Of a DNA stretch of 39,971 bases, positions 1 to 7,110 are shown piece by piece (the first letter of the stretch is position 1; each line of letters starts with the position of its first letter). A program made the translations under genes and the position numbers. Under the pieces are notes generated by a model. The model searched no databases and was not told the DNA's origin. It saw only the letters and a list, made by a program, of their open reading frames with translations. Source of the DNA: Pseudomonadota bacterium (GTDB lineage: Bacteria > Pseudomonadota > Gammaproteobacteria > Legionellales > Legionellaceae); NCBI GenBank assembly GCA_021848965.1, contig JAJZTL010000006.1:1-39971 (forward strand), read 5' to 3'.

Positions 1-143
1 TGTTCCCCTAGCCACCAGTACAAATTGACTGCTTCTCGGTTGACCGCATGTGCCGCTTTAATACGGGTCTTTTGAATTTCTTGTGTCGCTTGAGTAAGAA
101 AATTCTGATAATGGGACAAATCTTTTACAGTGAGATCATTCAT
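1..143 (-). CDS. YhcG-family (DUF1016) PDDEXK nuclease, N-terminal part only
   Basis: Reading the minus strand from ATG at 143 gives 47 residues before the window edge. They contain a helix-rich start followed by AVNREAVNLYWWLGE, which matches the DUF1016 N-terminal signature (VN.el..LYW.IG). Members are putative DNA nucleases with a C-terminal PDDEXK domain, which is not visible here. The ATG overlaps the stop of the ATPase gene (ATGA, 140-143), so the two are probably co-transcribed and translationally coupled. This places the nuclease inside the transposon as a cargo or accessory gene. Family assignment rests on the N-terminal motif only. Confidence 0.75.
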   Translation of the reverse strand, partial: MNDLTVKDLSHYQNFLTQATQEIQKTRIKAAHAVNREAVNLYWWLGE

Positions 144-1117
144 ATTTCAATACCAATTTCTCGAATTTTATGCATAAATTCGCTTTTGCGCGGAGAATTG
201 GATTTGCCCTGTAAAAATTCCCGCGTTTCTTTTGGGGAGGCACGTAGTAAATCACAAATGGCACCAAACTGATAACCGCTGCGAGCTAATCTTGCCTCCA
301 GAGAATTTAAATCAGCCAAAAGCACCGAAGTAATAATATCTTCTGTAATCGTTTTTTCACCAGCTATATGTCCTTCATTCACAGCAAGCCCCAAGTAATG
401 TTGAATTTGCAAAGGTGTTTGTAAAGCGCTGGCTAATTTCTTAATGGCTTCTTCGGTAATAATTTCTTGATATTTTTTCTTTTCATCTAAGCATTGGGTG
501 ATAAGCCAAGCAATGTATTTTTCTTTATTTTTATCTAAGGCTAAATCGATGCTGAATATCTTTGTTCGTGAACCAATTTCCTCCATGGTAGCGGTAGACA
601 GCGCATTTCTGAGCTTTGGGTGTCCTGCTAAAACAATGGAGAGTTGCCCTCCTCGAGAGGCGACCGTTTCTACCAATCGTTTCAGACCAATTAAGGTCAA
701 CCCATGAACGTCATGAGCTTCGTCAATAAAAAGTACTACCGGCTTTTTATGCTTTTTGATGAGTTCGATAAGTTCACGTTCTCTTTTTTCACTTTGTGTC
801 GGAATTTTAAACGATTTTTCTTTGGAGGAAAGATCATAAAACAGTGCTAAAAAAAGTGTTTGAATCGTAAGCGATCGTTTCTCTGTCGTTAACGAACGAG
901 AGACAATGACTTGATTTTTTTCTTCCAGATCATTTTGGATTCGATTGAGCAACGTTGTTTTACCTGAACCGACGGCACCCGTGAAGGCAAAGATGCCAGC
1001 TAGTTGAATATGAGCTTTTAAATCATTATAGAGCTGTTGATGAACGGGGGTTTCATAATAACCCGCTTCCGTAAAAAATCTTTTTAGTCCATAAAATGCA
1101 TTTGCTTCAATGTACAT
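140..1117 (-). CDS. AAA+ ATPase of the transposition module (TniB/TnsC/ExeA-like)
   Basis: 325 residues. A Walker A motif (GAVGSGKTTLL, about residues 46-56) and a Walker B motif (VVLFIDEAHDV, about 126-136) define an AAA+ ATPase. The N-terminal stretch FYGLKRFF...YYETPVHQQ is typical of ExeA/TniB-type ATPases encoded beside DDE transposases. In this family the ATPase selects target DNA and activates the transposase. The start is supported by GAGGTGA a few bases upstream of ATG 1117. The transposase gene ends only 12 bp upstream, so the genes form an operon. Assignment to TniB rather than another ExeA-like group is by context. Confidence 0.88.
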   Translation of the reverse strand: MYIEANAFYGLKRFFTEAGYYETPVHQQLYNDLKAHIQLAGIFAFTGAVGSGKTTLLNRIQNDLEEKNQVIVSRSLTTEKRSLTIQTLFLALFYDLSSKEKSFKIPTQSEKRERELIELIKKHKKPVVLFIDEAHDVHGLTLIGLKRLVETVASRGGQLSIVLAGHPKLRNALSTATMEEIGSRTKIFSIDLALDKNKEKYIAWLITQCLDEKKKYQEIITEEAIKKLASALQTPLQIQHYLGLAVNEGHIAGEKTITEDIITSVLLADLNSLEARLARSGYQFGAICDLLRASPKETREFLQGKSNSPRKSEFMHKIREIGIEI

Positions 1118-1129
1118 CGCTTCACCTCT

Positions 1130-2764
1130 CTATTGCTCATTGTTTTGACATAATGCCAAGGTGAAATATTGTTTCACTTTAGCCATCACCTGATCTTTAT
1201 CTAAGGATTCAGTTACAATCTGATTAATAGCGTTTAATTGCGTATCACTCAATGTTCCCAGTGGTCTACTAAGAAATCGCGCAATGGCCTGTTTGGCTTC
1301 CAACGTATTTTGAAAGCGATTGGATGTTTTTTCCTCAAAAGGAATAGCCGTCACTTTATATTCGATGGCATGGGCATTTTTTAATTGTTTGACCACATTG
1401 TCTTCTGCGTTGCCTGTCATCACAGACAAAGGAACGGAAAGTTTTTTAGCCAAATCAGCAATCTCATCAGCTTGTTTTTCGCGATAATTCTTAGGAGGCG
1501 TGCGGTAAGTGTTAAGAGGAATAGGGCCTTTAAAAGGATAAAATGGACCAAAATTTTTCCCTTTGAATTCCACATGTAACTCATTGTCAAACACACCATG
1601 TAGCAGGGTTACTTCTAATCCTGCCATCTCCGTTGATAATTGATAGGAAACCCCGTCAACATTGACGCAGGCATCTGAGCCTACTTGCCTGGATTCTGGT
1701 TCACGCACAATCTGACAGAATTTTTCCCAAGAGCACATTTCACGATAGCCATCGATAGGTAAAAATCTCTTCCATGCAATTAACCGTTCACAATCTTCAG
1801 AACGATGGGGCATATTGTTCGCTTGTCTTAGGTAGTTAACACCCCATTCATTAATTTGCTCGAGACTTTTAGGTTCATGCAGATGAAACAAAGGTTCAAA
1901 TGTTTCTTTATGAGAACGATTCATTCGCTCGGTTTTCCCTTTGGCTCTTGCGGTGGTTCGTCGACCATCTTTATCTCGTGGCATATGTGTTTTTAATTCA
2001 ATGCCAAGTGCGGCCAGTACTCTTTTAAATAAAGCACTTTTTGCAAAAGCACCATTATCGGTATAAATCATTTTAGGAATGCCTTGAAATGGCATACCCG
2101 ATATTTTTTTAGCTGACATCGCATTGAATAAGAAACGTAATGCGGTCAGCGCGTCTTCACCATGTGCCAATACATATTCAAAGTAAATCGTTCCGCTTTT
2201 ATCATCTGTAACGTTAGCAATAAAAAGTTTTTTGCCATCCTGCGAAAACTGCTTAAAATCCGATGGTGTAAAATCAAATTGCCAGCAATCATTGCTGTAC
2301 TCTGCTTCAAAGTGAACCACGGTGGGTGCTATTCTCATTGAAGTGGTATCATATCCCCAGTTTTTCAAATAGCGATTAACCGTCGCTTTTTTTAACGTAC
2401 CTGGCTGTACTTTAATGAGCGTATTGTCTGTTTCTATACCATGTTCTTCAAGAATATTAATACAGGCTTGTGTGGATAAATGTTTGTGCTTTTTGTTAGA
2501 AGTGCGTATTTTTAACGCAGCAATAAGACGGCAATACAAGAGCATATCCGTTTTAGAAATAACGCGAGGAATATTTTTATCAAGACGTGACTCACCAGAA
2601 AAGTGAATATGTTGTCTCAGTTGACGGCGCACCGTGCTTTCAGAAACATCAAAACCTTCTGCAAATAGACGAATAAGATTTTTTCTTTCGGAATGACGAG
2701 GAGAAAAAGCGAGCATCCTATTGTGTAAAAGAATTAATTGTTCTATCGGAAGCATCTTTGCCAT
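1130..2764 (-). CDS. DDE transposase, TniA/TnsB/Mu-type
   Basis: 544 residues. The N-terminal part (about 1-110) holds helix-turn-helix segments. An rve-type integrase core follows, with catalytic acidic residues visible at D164 (WQFDF), D236 (YTDNG) and E279 (GKTERMNRS). A C-terminal Mu-transposase-like beta-barrel region (about 385-450, SYQLSTEMAGLEVTL) and a basic tail come after. These enzymes bind repeats at the element ends and carry out strand transfer with the partner ATPase. The catalytic triad is intact, so the enzyme looks active. The gene starts 2 bp after the recombinase stop, consistent with an operon. Confidence 0.93.
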   Translation of the reverse strand: MAKMLPIEQLILLHNRMLAFSPRHSERKNLIRLFAEGFDVSESTVRRQLRQHIHFSGESRLDKNIPRVISKTDMLLYCRLIAALKIRTSNKKHKHLSTQACINILEEHGIETDNTLIKVQPGTLKKATVNRYLKNWGYDTTSMRIAPTVVHFEAEYSNDCWQFDFTPSDFKQFSQDGKKLFIANVTDDKSGTIYFEYVLAHGEDALTALRFLFNAMSAKKISGMPFQGIPKMIYTDNGAFAKSALFKRVLAALGIELKTHMPRDKDGRRTTARAKGKTERMNRSHKETFEPLFHLHEPKSLEQINEWGVNYLRQANNMPHRSEDCERLIAWKRFLPIDGYREMCSWEKFCQIVREPESRQVGSDACVNVDGVSYQLSTEMAGLEVTLLHGVFDNELHVEFKGKNFGPFYPFKGPIPLNTYRTPPKNYREKQADEIADLAKKLSVPLSVMTGNAEDNVVKQLKNAHAIEYKVTAIPFEEKTSNRFQNTLEAKQAIARFLSRPLGTLSDTQLNAINQIVTESLDKDQVMAKVKQYFTLALCQNNEQ

Positions 2765-2766
2765 AG

Positions 2767-3399
2767 CTATTCTTCCTTCCCTTCCCGAACGGCCCTAAGT
2801 AAACGAGTGCCTAGCTCTTTCGGTGTACCATCTCCATTCACGTAATAATATAAAGTGGTCGTGGTTATTCCTAATCGTTTAGCGACATCATTAGCCACAG
2901 AATTTCTATCTGACATCGCAGACATTGCCATTTTTAGTGTGTGAACATCCATTTTCCTGGGTCTTCCGCCTTTTCGTCCCCTGGCCCTGGCTGCCGCCAG
3001 CCCTGCTTGAGTACGCTCACGAATGAGTTCACGCTCAAATTCAGCTAATGCCGCAAAAATACCAAATACTAATCTTCCATTGGCTGTTGTGGTATCAATT
3101 TCTGCGCCGTTACTAGCCAAAACTTTAAAACCTACTTTTTTCTGATGTAGCTCATCAATTAAACTGACTAAGTGTTTCATATCTCGTCCAAGACGATCTA
3201 ATTTCCATACAATTAATGTATTTCCGGGTTGTAGTGCTTTAATACAAGCTTTTAATCCTGGTCTTTCATCTTTTCGTCCGGAGGCTAAATCTTCATAAAT
3301 ATATTTTGAATCGACGCCTGCTTTAATCAATGCATCTTTTTGCAGATCTAAAACTTGGCTGCCGTCAGATTTAGAAACACGAATGTAACCGATTAACAT
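2767..3399 (-). CDS. Serine recombinase (resolvase/invertase family)
   Basis: 210 residues. The N-terminal catalytic domain shows YIRVS with nucleophile S9, the YEDLASGRKDERPGL segment, and WKLDRLGRDMKHLV. The long E helix (LAEFERELIRERTQAGLAAA) leads to a C-terminal helix-turn-helix (about 148-195, ending TLYYYVNGDG). Small serine recombinases of this type resolve cointegrates at a res site. It is the first gene of the minus-strand module, and the palindrome at 3506-3533 in its upstream region could be part of its binding site. All expected catalytic residues I looked for are present. Confidence 0.95.
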   Translation of the reverse strand: MLIGYIRVSKSDGSQVLDLQKDALIKAGVDSKYIYEDLASGRKDERPGLKACIKALQPGNTLIVWKLDRLGRDMKHLVSLIDELHQKKVGFKVLASNGAEIDTTTANGRLVFGIFAALAEFERELIRERTQAGLAAARARGRKGGRPRKMDVHTLKMAMSAMSDRNSVANDVAKRLGITTTTLYYYVNGDGTPKELGTRLLRAVREGKEE

Positions 3400-3505
3400 A
3401 AAAATTTTTCACAAGAAAAGAATGGAAAAACAATATCATTTAATTTAGATTTTTTCAATGGGTTATTTTGTGTTATTTTCATAAGAATTTTATCTGCTTG
3501 ATAAT

Positions 3506-3533
3506 CACCAGAAAAACGAACGTTTTTCTGGTG
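3506..3533. repeat. 28-bp near-perfect palindrome upstream of the recombinase gene
   Basis: CACCAGAAAAACG (3506-3518) and CGTTTTTCTGGTG (3521-3533) are a perfect 13-bp inverted repeat separated by AA. It lies between the recombinase start and the transposon end. It could be a recombinase-binding (res) subsite or an RNA hairpin. No T-run follows on either side, so a rho-independent terminator is less likely. Confidence 0.6.
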
Positions 3534-3561
3534 GAAGAGTTGAAATTATAAAATCATTATT

Positions 3562-3641
3562 GTGAGCCCAAGTGCAAATAATGTGAGCCCATTTTTTGCG
3601 ATGAAAGCGAGCCGGTGAATTTATAAGTGCGAGCCGTTACA
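3562..3641. repeat. Transposon end with four GYGAGCC transposase-binding repeats
   Basis: GTGAGCC occurs at 3562-3568 and 3583-3589, and GCGAGCC at 3607-3613 and 3629-3635, all in the same orientation. Starts are 21, 24 and 22 bp apart, about two helical turns. The stretch ends ...GCGAGCCGTTACA at 3641, which read inward begins TGTAACGGCTCGC. Multiple spaced sites at each end are characteristic of TnsB/TniA/MuA-type elements. The repeats are seen directly; their role as transposase sites and the exact end are inferred. Confidence 0.7.
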
Positions 3642-3809
3642 GTTAACGATATACTGGCTGCATTGTTGAATACAGAAGCCAGTATTTATTACGATACATC
3701 CACACAAAAACGTTATAAAGTTCCGGGACATTTATCAGATAATGCCAAAACTTTATATAAGGCTTTTGGCGTTGTCCATCAGCAAAGCATCTCTCTGTAT
3801 TACCTCTAA
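3642..3809 (+). pseudogene. Host reading-frame fragment cut by the transposon end
   Basis: Immediately outside the proposed end an open frame encodes about 55 residues (starting VNDILAALLNTEAS and ending QQSISLYYL) and stops at 3809. The only available starts lie inside the transposon repeats, so this looks like the 3' end of a gene whose 5' part was separated by the insertion. I do not recognise the family. No convincing gene follows between 3810 and 3937. It could also be chance coding. Confidence 0.35.
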
Positions 3810-3937
3810 AATGACAAAATGTTGTGCCTACGGTATTTTATATAGCCCTTGTGCCGCAACGATCGTTATTTTAAAACGCGGAAGTCAGGAGCATAGAATA
3901 TGTTCCCGCAATAGCACTAAAATAGTCCATATAAGGT

Positions 3938-4465
3938 CTACTGAGCTTTGTTTGTATTATTTTCCTGCATTTCTTTTAATAAAGCATCTTTTTGCTTTTT
4001 TTCTTGCATAAAAGATTCTGATGCAGCGGTGTAACCAATTATTTTAGCATCTTCAGCGTTTAGATTGGGAATAATATCGCTTTCATGAATGATTTGTTCT
4101 GCTGTTTTTACAATGACCTTCTTTTCGCCTTTCTTTTTAATTAAAAAAGTAGATTTATCATTTTGAGAAAGTTTTTTAGCTAATATTTTGTATTTCGGGC
4201 CATTGATTCCAAGATAGCCAAGATATGTCAAGGTTCGAATATCTCGGGGCGCAAAGCGATCAACTAATTGGTCGTCAGCAAGGATGTCTTCTGGTTTGGC
4301 ATTGAAAACGATGTTTTTGCCAATAAGTTGAATGACCACGATGTGTTCATCCTCATTTTCAAGAATTTCCGTAAGTTTATATAAAGGCTTGTAAGTGTTT
4401 TTTTCTTGATAATTTTTGATATATTGAAAAAAATTTTTTATTTTCTGGCTGATTAATGTATACAT
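3938..4465 (-). CDS. Unknown protein encoded just downstream of the S24 regulator
   Basis: 175 residues from the chosen ATG at 4465, which lies 1 bp after the regulator's stop; an ATG at 4492 is also open but would overlap that gene. I recognise no family. A conserved-looking core (about 45-125) is mixed alpha/beta (EDEHIVVIQLIGKNIVFNAK, then PRDIRTLTYLGYLG), followed by a lysine-rich C-terminal helix (MQEKKQKDALLKEMQENN). No signal peptide or membrane segment is visible. It probably shares a transcript with the regulator gene, so the two may work together. Confidence 0.7.
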   Translation of the reverse strand: MYTLISQKIKNFFQYIKNYQEKNTYKPLYKLTEILENEDEHIVVIQLIGKNIVFNAKPEDILADDQLVDRFAPRDIRTLTYLGYLGINGPKYKILAKKLSQNDKSTFLIKKKGEKKVIVKTAEQIIHESDIIPNLNAEDAKIIGYTAASESFMQEKKQKDALLKEMQENNTNKAQ

Positions 4466-4466
4466 G

Positions 4467-5123
4467 TTATTTTTTCTCAAGAACGGCTGCATGCTGAGGG
4501 GAGCGGCAAGTATGGCGTATTTCCACTAAGCAAGCGGTAATTTTGTCATCTTTATTAAGTAATCGCATTTTAAATGTGCTCAAGTCTGGATTTAGGGGCT
4601 TAAGATATTGATAATCAACATCCACTAAAAGTTCTCGTAATACATAATTTTGCGTGTCATGTAAATGGACTAAAACATAACTGCGATCAACTGGTTTAAG
4701 TTCAGGATCAAGAATTAAAATGGCGTTACGTGGAATTAAGGGCTCCATGGAGGTGCATGGCATGGTTGTAGCAAAGCCAGAAGTACTAATATCTCCAATG
4801 AAAGGAATAGTAGGAGGTTCTTTAAGTTTTTCCTTTGTAGCTAATTGATCCCACGGAATAAAAGGTAAATACGTAATTTGATTTGACGTTAAAGGCTCGT
4901 GAGGCAACGGTTTTTCGCCTAATAATTGATCAACTTCTATAGAGAAATAATCGGCAATAGGCTCTAAAGAAGAGCGATAAGGCCGAGTGGATTTTCCGGT
5001 AACTAATCGATGAATAGTGGGCTGCGGCAAATCTACGGCATGAGCTAAGTCTGTTGAGCTCATGCGACGATCATAGAGTAATTTTTGGAGTATTTTACTG
5101 AGTTGTAAATAATGCTTAGCCAA
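4467..5123 (-). CDS. XRE-type regulator with LexA/S24-like C-terminal domain
   Basis: 218 residues with a TTG start at 5123; the next Met is inside the first helices, so TTG is preferred. Residues about 8-70 form an XRE helix-turn-helix (STDLAHAVDLPQPTIHRLVTGKS). Residues about 115-205 resemble the S24 fold, with the serine motif TSMEPLIPRNAILIL and the strand YVLRELL. In LexA and phage repressors the position of that Arg is the catalytic Lys, and I see no Ala-Gly cleavage loop, so self-cleavage may be lost. It is divergent from the biosynthetic cluster starting at 5372 and is the best local candidate regulator. The K-to-R reading comes from a hand alignment. Confidence 0.85.
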   Translation of the reverse strand: MAKHYLQLSKILQKLLYDRRMSSTDLAHAVDLPQPTIHRLVTGKSTRPYRSSLEPIADYFSIEVDQLLGEKPLPHEPLTSNQITYLPFIPWDQLATKEKLKEPPTIPFIGDISTSGFATTMPCTSMEPLIPRNAILILDPELKPVDRSYVLVHLHDTQNYVLRELLVDVDYQYLKPLNPDLSTFKMRLLNKDDKITACLVEIRHTCRSPQHAAVLEKK

Positions 5124-5158
5124 AGTGTTCCGAATACAAAATTTTAGATAGTAATGGG

Positions 5159-5191
5159 TTGTATTTTATTGCATTGAATAAATAAATACAA
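5159..5191. promoter_or_regulatory. Candidate operator: TTGTATTT / AAATACAA inverted repeat
   Basis: TTGTATTT (5159-5166) and AAATACAA (5184-5191) are a perfect 8-bp inverted repeat with a 17-bp spacer, just upstream of the S24-type regulator. A further ATACAA lies at 5134-5139, 11 bp before the regulator's start. Autoregulation is inferred only from position and symmetry. Confidence 0.45.
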
Positions 5192-5204
5192 GTTTTTGAG
5201 GCTA

Positions 5205-5246
5205 TCCACAGAAACGCTGAATGTCGAAGCTCGACGTTTCTGTGGA
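5205..5246. repeat. 12-bp perfect inverted repeat between regulator and cluster
   Basis: TCCACAGAAACG (5205-5216) pairs perfectly with CGTTTCTGTGGA (5235-5246). A second small stem, GTCGA/TCGAC (5223-5227, 5231-5235), lies in the loop and competes for one base of the outer stem. It is more GC-rich than its surroundings. It could be a bidirectional hairpin or a remnant of a small repeat element. Confidence 0.55.
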
Positions 5247-5337
5247 TTTTCGACGCAGCTATTGAAAAAGCAAGCGCTCTGGATTCAATAATAGCATAAG
5301 TCTATAGAGTTATCCAAGAGTTTTTTACTTTTATCTA

Positions 5338-5357
5338 GTTGTGTAATTTAATACAAC
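5338..5357. promoter_or_regulatory. Candidate operator upstream of the AfsA-like gene
   Basis: GTTGT (5338-5342) and ACAAC (5353-5357) form a short inverted repeat, and TTGTGTAA...TTAATACAA resembles the TTGTAT/ATACAA half-sites near the regulator gene. It lies 15 bp before the AfsA-like start, where a bound regulator would block transcription or initiation. No clear -35/-10 pair was found for this gene. Confidence 0.35.
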
Positions 5358-5371
5358 TTTGAGAGGCTTGT

Positions 5372-6079
5372 ATGGAAAACAACTTAAGTATTGTTGGAGA
5401 CATTTTTAATAATAGTGCTAATGGGAAAACAATACTGACATTCAGTCAGATTGTATCAAGCATTAAAAATCAGACGCCGATTGTATCAAGAGATTGCACA
5501 CTGTGGCTTGAGCAAGGTATGTCTGAAGAGCAAGTGAACTCTCTAAAAAATCTCGTTGCAGAAAAGCCCATTAAAATTCATAGCTATTTTGATCAATGGG
5601 TTCGTTGCTCAGGAAAATTCACCCATAAATCAAAGCCTTTTAATACGTTAATTGCCGATCCTATTGTTGTAGAAGAAGCTCATGAATTTGAATCTTGCTT
5701 GTTAATTGACGAACGTTGTGCAGAATTAAGCGATCATGTTACAGGAAAGCATATCCAATTCATGGTTTTAGTAGAAGCAGCAAGACAAATGGGTAATGCA
5801 GTCACCGAAAAATTCTTCTCAAATGAAAATATGATTTTTTTGGCCAATGATTTAGACATAAAGTTTAACGGATTTGTTTATCCTTTCGATGTGAAAATTA
5901 TTTATCGTGTGCTTGAGTCAAAAATAAAAATGGCTGGAAATGGGCGAATGAAGGTGATAATTGAATTGAGTCAAATGAATGAAATTAAAACCTCTGTAAC
6001 CATTAATTTTACTATTTTAGAACGCTCATTTGTCACGTCAATAGAAAATAGTGCTCTAGAAAAGATAGGTGCACGATGA
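5372..6079 (+). CDS. AfsA-like hotdog protein
   Basis: 235 residues. The region about 75-215 carries the A-factor biosynthesis hotdog signature: HKSKPFNTLIADP, LIDERCAELSDHVTGKH, then VLVEAARQMG with E135 and R138 in the EAAR motif. AfsA of Streptomyces condenses a beta-ketoacyl-ACP with dihydroxyacetone phosphate in gamma-butyrolactone synthesis. That enzyme has two hotdog repeats in about 300 residues; this one is shorter and seems to have only the EAAR-bearing repeat plus a diverged N-terminus. It opens the cluster and overlaps the HAD gene by 4 bp, matching the phosphatase step of butyrolactone formation. The family is well supported; the reaction is inferred. Confidence 0.85.
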   Translation: MENNLSIVGDIFNNSANGKTILTFSQIVSSIKNQTPIVSRDCTLWLEQGMSEEQVNSLKNLVAEKPIKIHSYFDQWVRCSGKFTHKSKPFNTLIADPIVVEEAHEFESCLLIDERCAELSDHVTGKHIQFMVLVEAARQMGNAVTEKFFSNENMIFLANDLDIKFNGFVYPFDVKIIYRVLESKIKMAGNGRMKVIIELSQMNEIKTSVTINFTILERSFVTSIENSALEKIGAR

Positions 6080-6723
6080 AATATAACTATAGTGTATTTT
6101 TTGACTTAGATGAAACGATTATAAACGGAAAAAGTATGCTTCTTGCTTTAGAGTTTTATTTTAAAAATGATAAAAAAATTTATGAAAATATTTTATCTGA
6201 TATAAAAAATTATTCTGAAAAAAATAAAAATTCCAGAGAAAAATTAAATCAATATTTTTATACAAAATTTTCAGATTTTGATGAAAATTTGATGAAAGAA
6301 AAATGCCAAGAATGGTTTTTAAAAGAAGGAGAAATTTTATTAAATAAATCTGTGATTGAAGAAATAAAGTTTCATCAAGACAATCAAGCATTAATTATTA
6401 TTGTATCGGGTTCTTTTAAAGAATGTGTCCAACCGATGGCAGATTATTTAAACATTGAACATGTTATTTGCAATCAGCTAGAGGTTGTTAATGGTGTGTA
6501 TTCGGGAAAGTTATTAAATCGTCCAGTTATTGGACATGAAAAAGCCAACAGAATTAAAGAGTTTATTCAGTATAAAAATATGAATTTTATGGGAAGTTAT
6601 GCCTACGGCGATCATATCAGCGATTTGTCTATGCTAATGCTTGCGGATAATCCTGTGATTGTGGGAACAGATCCACAATTGATGGCTTACGGACAAATTA
6701 ATGGTTGGAAAGTAATAAATTAA
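6076..6723 (+). CDS. HAD-superfamily IB phosphatase
   Basis: 215 residues. Motif I is FFDLDETI with nucleophile D10 and general acid D12. Motif II is IIIVSGSF (about 112-119), motif III the Lys in GHEKANRIKEF, and motif IV AYGDHISDLSML. These are the marks of the HAD-IB (SerB-like) phosphatases. The ATG overlaps the AfsA-like stop (ATGA), which suggests paired function: AfsA chemistry yields a phosphorylated ester or butenolide that must be dephosphorylated. The substrate is not known. The stop codon lies inside the left copy of a 13-bp direct repeat flanking a small palindromic element. Confidence 0.88.
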   Translation: MKYNYSVFFDLDETIINGKSMLLALEFYFKNDKKIYENILSDIKNYSEKNKNSREKLNQYFYTKFSDFDENLMKEKCQEWFLKEGEILLNKSVIEEIKFHQDNQALIIIVSGSFKECVQPMADYLNIEHVICNQLEVVNGVYSGKLLNRPVIGHEKANRIKEFIQYKNMNFMGSYAYGDHISDLSMLMLADNPVIVGTDPQLMAYGQINGWKVIN

Positions 6724-6851
6724 CTACTTTCCCTCGTCATCCTCGCCAGGGATTGGCGAGGATCCAGCGCCATGGAGGGGTAACATCCATGTCTCTGGAT
6801 TCCGTCCAGTCCATGGACGGAATGACGAGAGAGCAGTTAGTAATAAATTAA
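6711..6851. repeat. Palindromic insertion element with 13-bp flanking direct repeats
   Basis: AGTAATAAATTAA occurs at 6711-6723 and again at 6839-6851. Between them lies a GC-richer stretch with CTCGTCAT (6733-6740)/ATGACGAG (6822-6829) as outer arms, and two inner hairpins: CCTCGCC/GGCGAGG (6741-6747, 6755-6761) and ATTCCGTCCA/TGGACGGAAT (6799-6808, 6814-6823). The direct repeats look like a target duplication produced on insertion just behind the HAD gene, leaving its stop codon intact. Other copies in the genome are expected but not visible here. Confidence 0.65.
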
Positions 6852-6867
6852 AAAACGGGAGAGAGAA

Positions 6868-7110
6868 ATGAAAACATTCATTACAAAATTTGCAGATATT
6901 ATTGAAGTTGATGCCGAACAATTAACCCCTGAATTTGATCTGGTCAATGGTTCAGATTGGGACTCGTTGGCTTTTATTAGTACGATGGTTTTAGCGGATA
7001 AATGCTTTGGAGTAGTACTCGAAAGTACAGCATTAGAACAAGTTAGAACGTTTTCCGATTTATTAGACTTACTGCATCAGCAAACTGAGCTATTGCAGGA
7101 GGCTGCATAA
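6868..7110 (+). CDS. Acyl carrier protein
   Basis: 80 residues, the usual ACP size. GSDWDSLAF contains the phosphopantetheine-accepting Ser at S33. A GGGAGAGAG ribosome-binding site precedes the ATG. It is followed without a gap by the first KAS III gene, so it is the likely acyl carrier for these condensing enzymes. It may also serve the AfsA-like protein and C1 of the NRPS, or even be loaded by the orphan A1 domain. These partners are inferred from location. Confidence 0.92.
   Translation: MKTFITKFADIIEVDAEQLTPEFDLVNGSDWDSLAFISTMVLADKCFGVVLESTALEQVRTFSDLLDLLHQQTELLQEAA

Larger units (their letters stand above)
1..3641 (-). mobile_element. One end of a TniA/TniB-type (Tn7/Mu-like) transposon
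   Basis: Three adjacent minus-strand genes form a transposition module: a serine recombinase, a D,D,E transposase with a Mu/TnsB-like layout, and an AAA+ ATPase. A YhcG-type nuclease gene follows with overlapping start and stop codons. The outer end is placed at 3641 because four spaced GYGAGCC repeats lie just inside it and, read inward, the end begins TGTAAC, matching the TGT...ACA termini usual for this superfamily. Seen: gene order, motifs and repeats. Inferred: the exact terminus. The other end and any target-site duplication are outside the window, so the size and cargo are unknown. Confidence 0.8.

Noticed and set aside
3742-4011. Plus-strand open frame of 89 codons after the transposon end
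   Set aside because: It overlaps the 3' end of the minus-strand unknown gene and shows low-complexity, Cys/Ile-rich translation without a ribosome site or family features.
5262-5290. Promoter for the AfsA-like gene (TTGAAA with a downstream AATAAT)
   Set aside because: Spacing is 18-19 bp to a poor -10 and the distance to the start codon is long; not convincing without transcript data.
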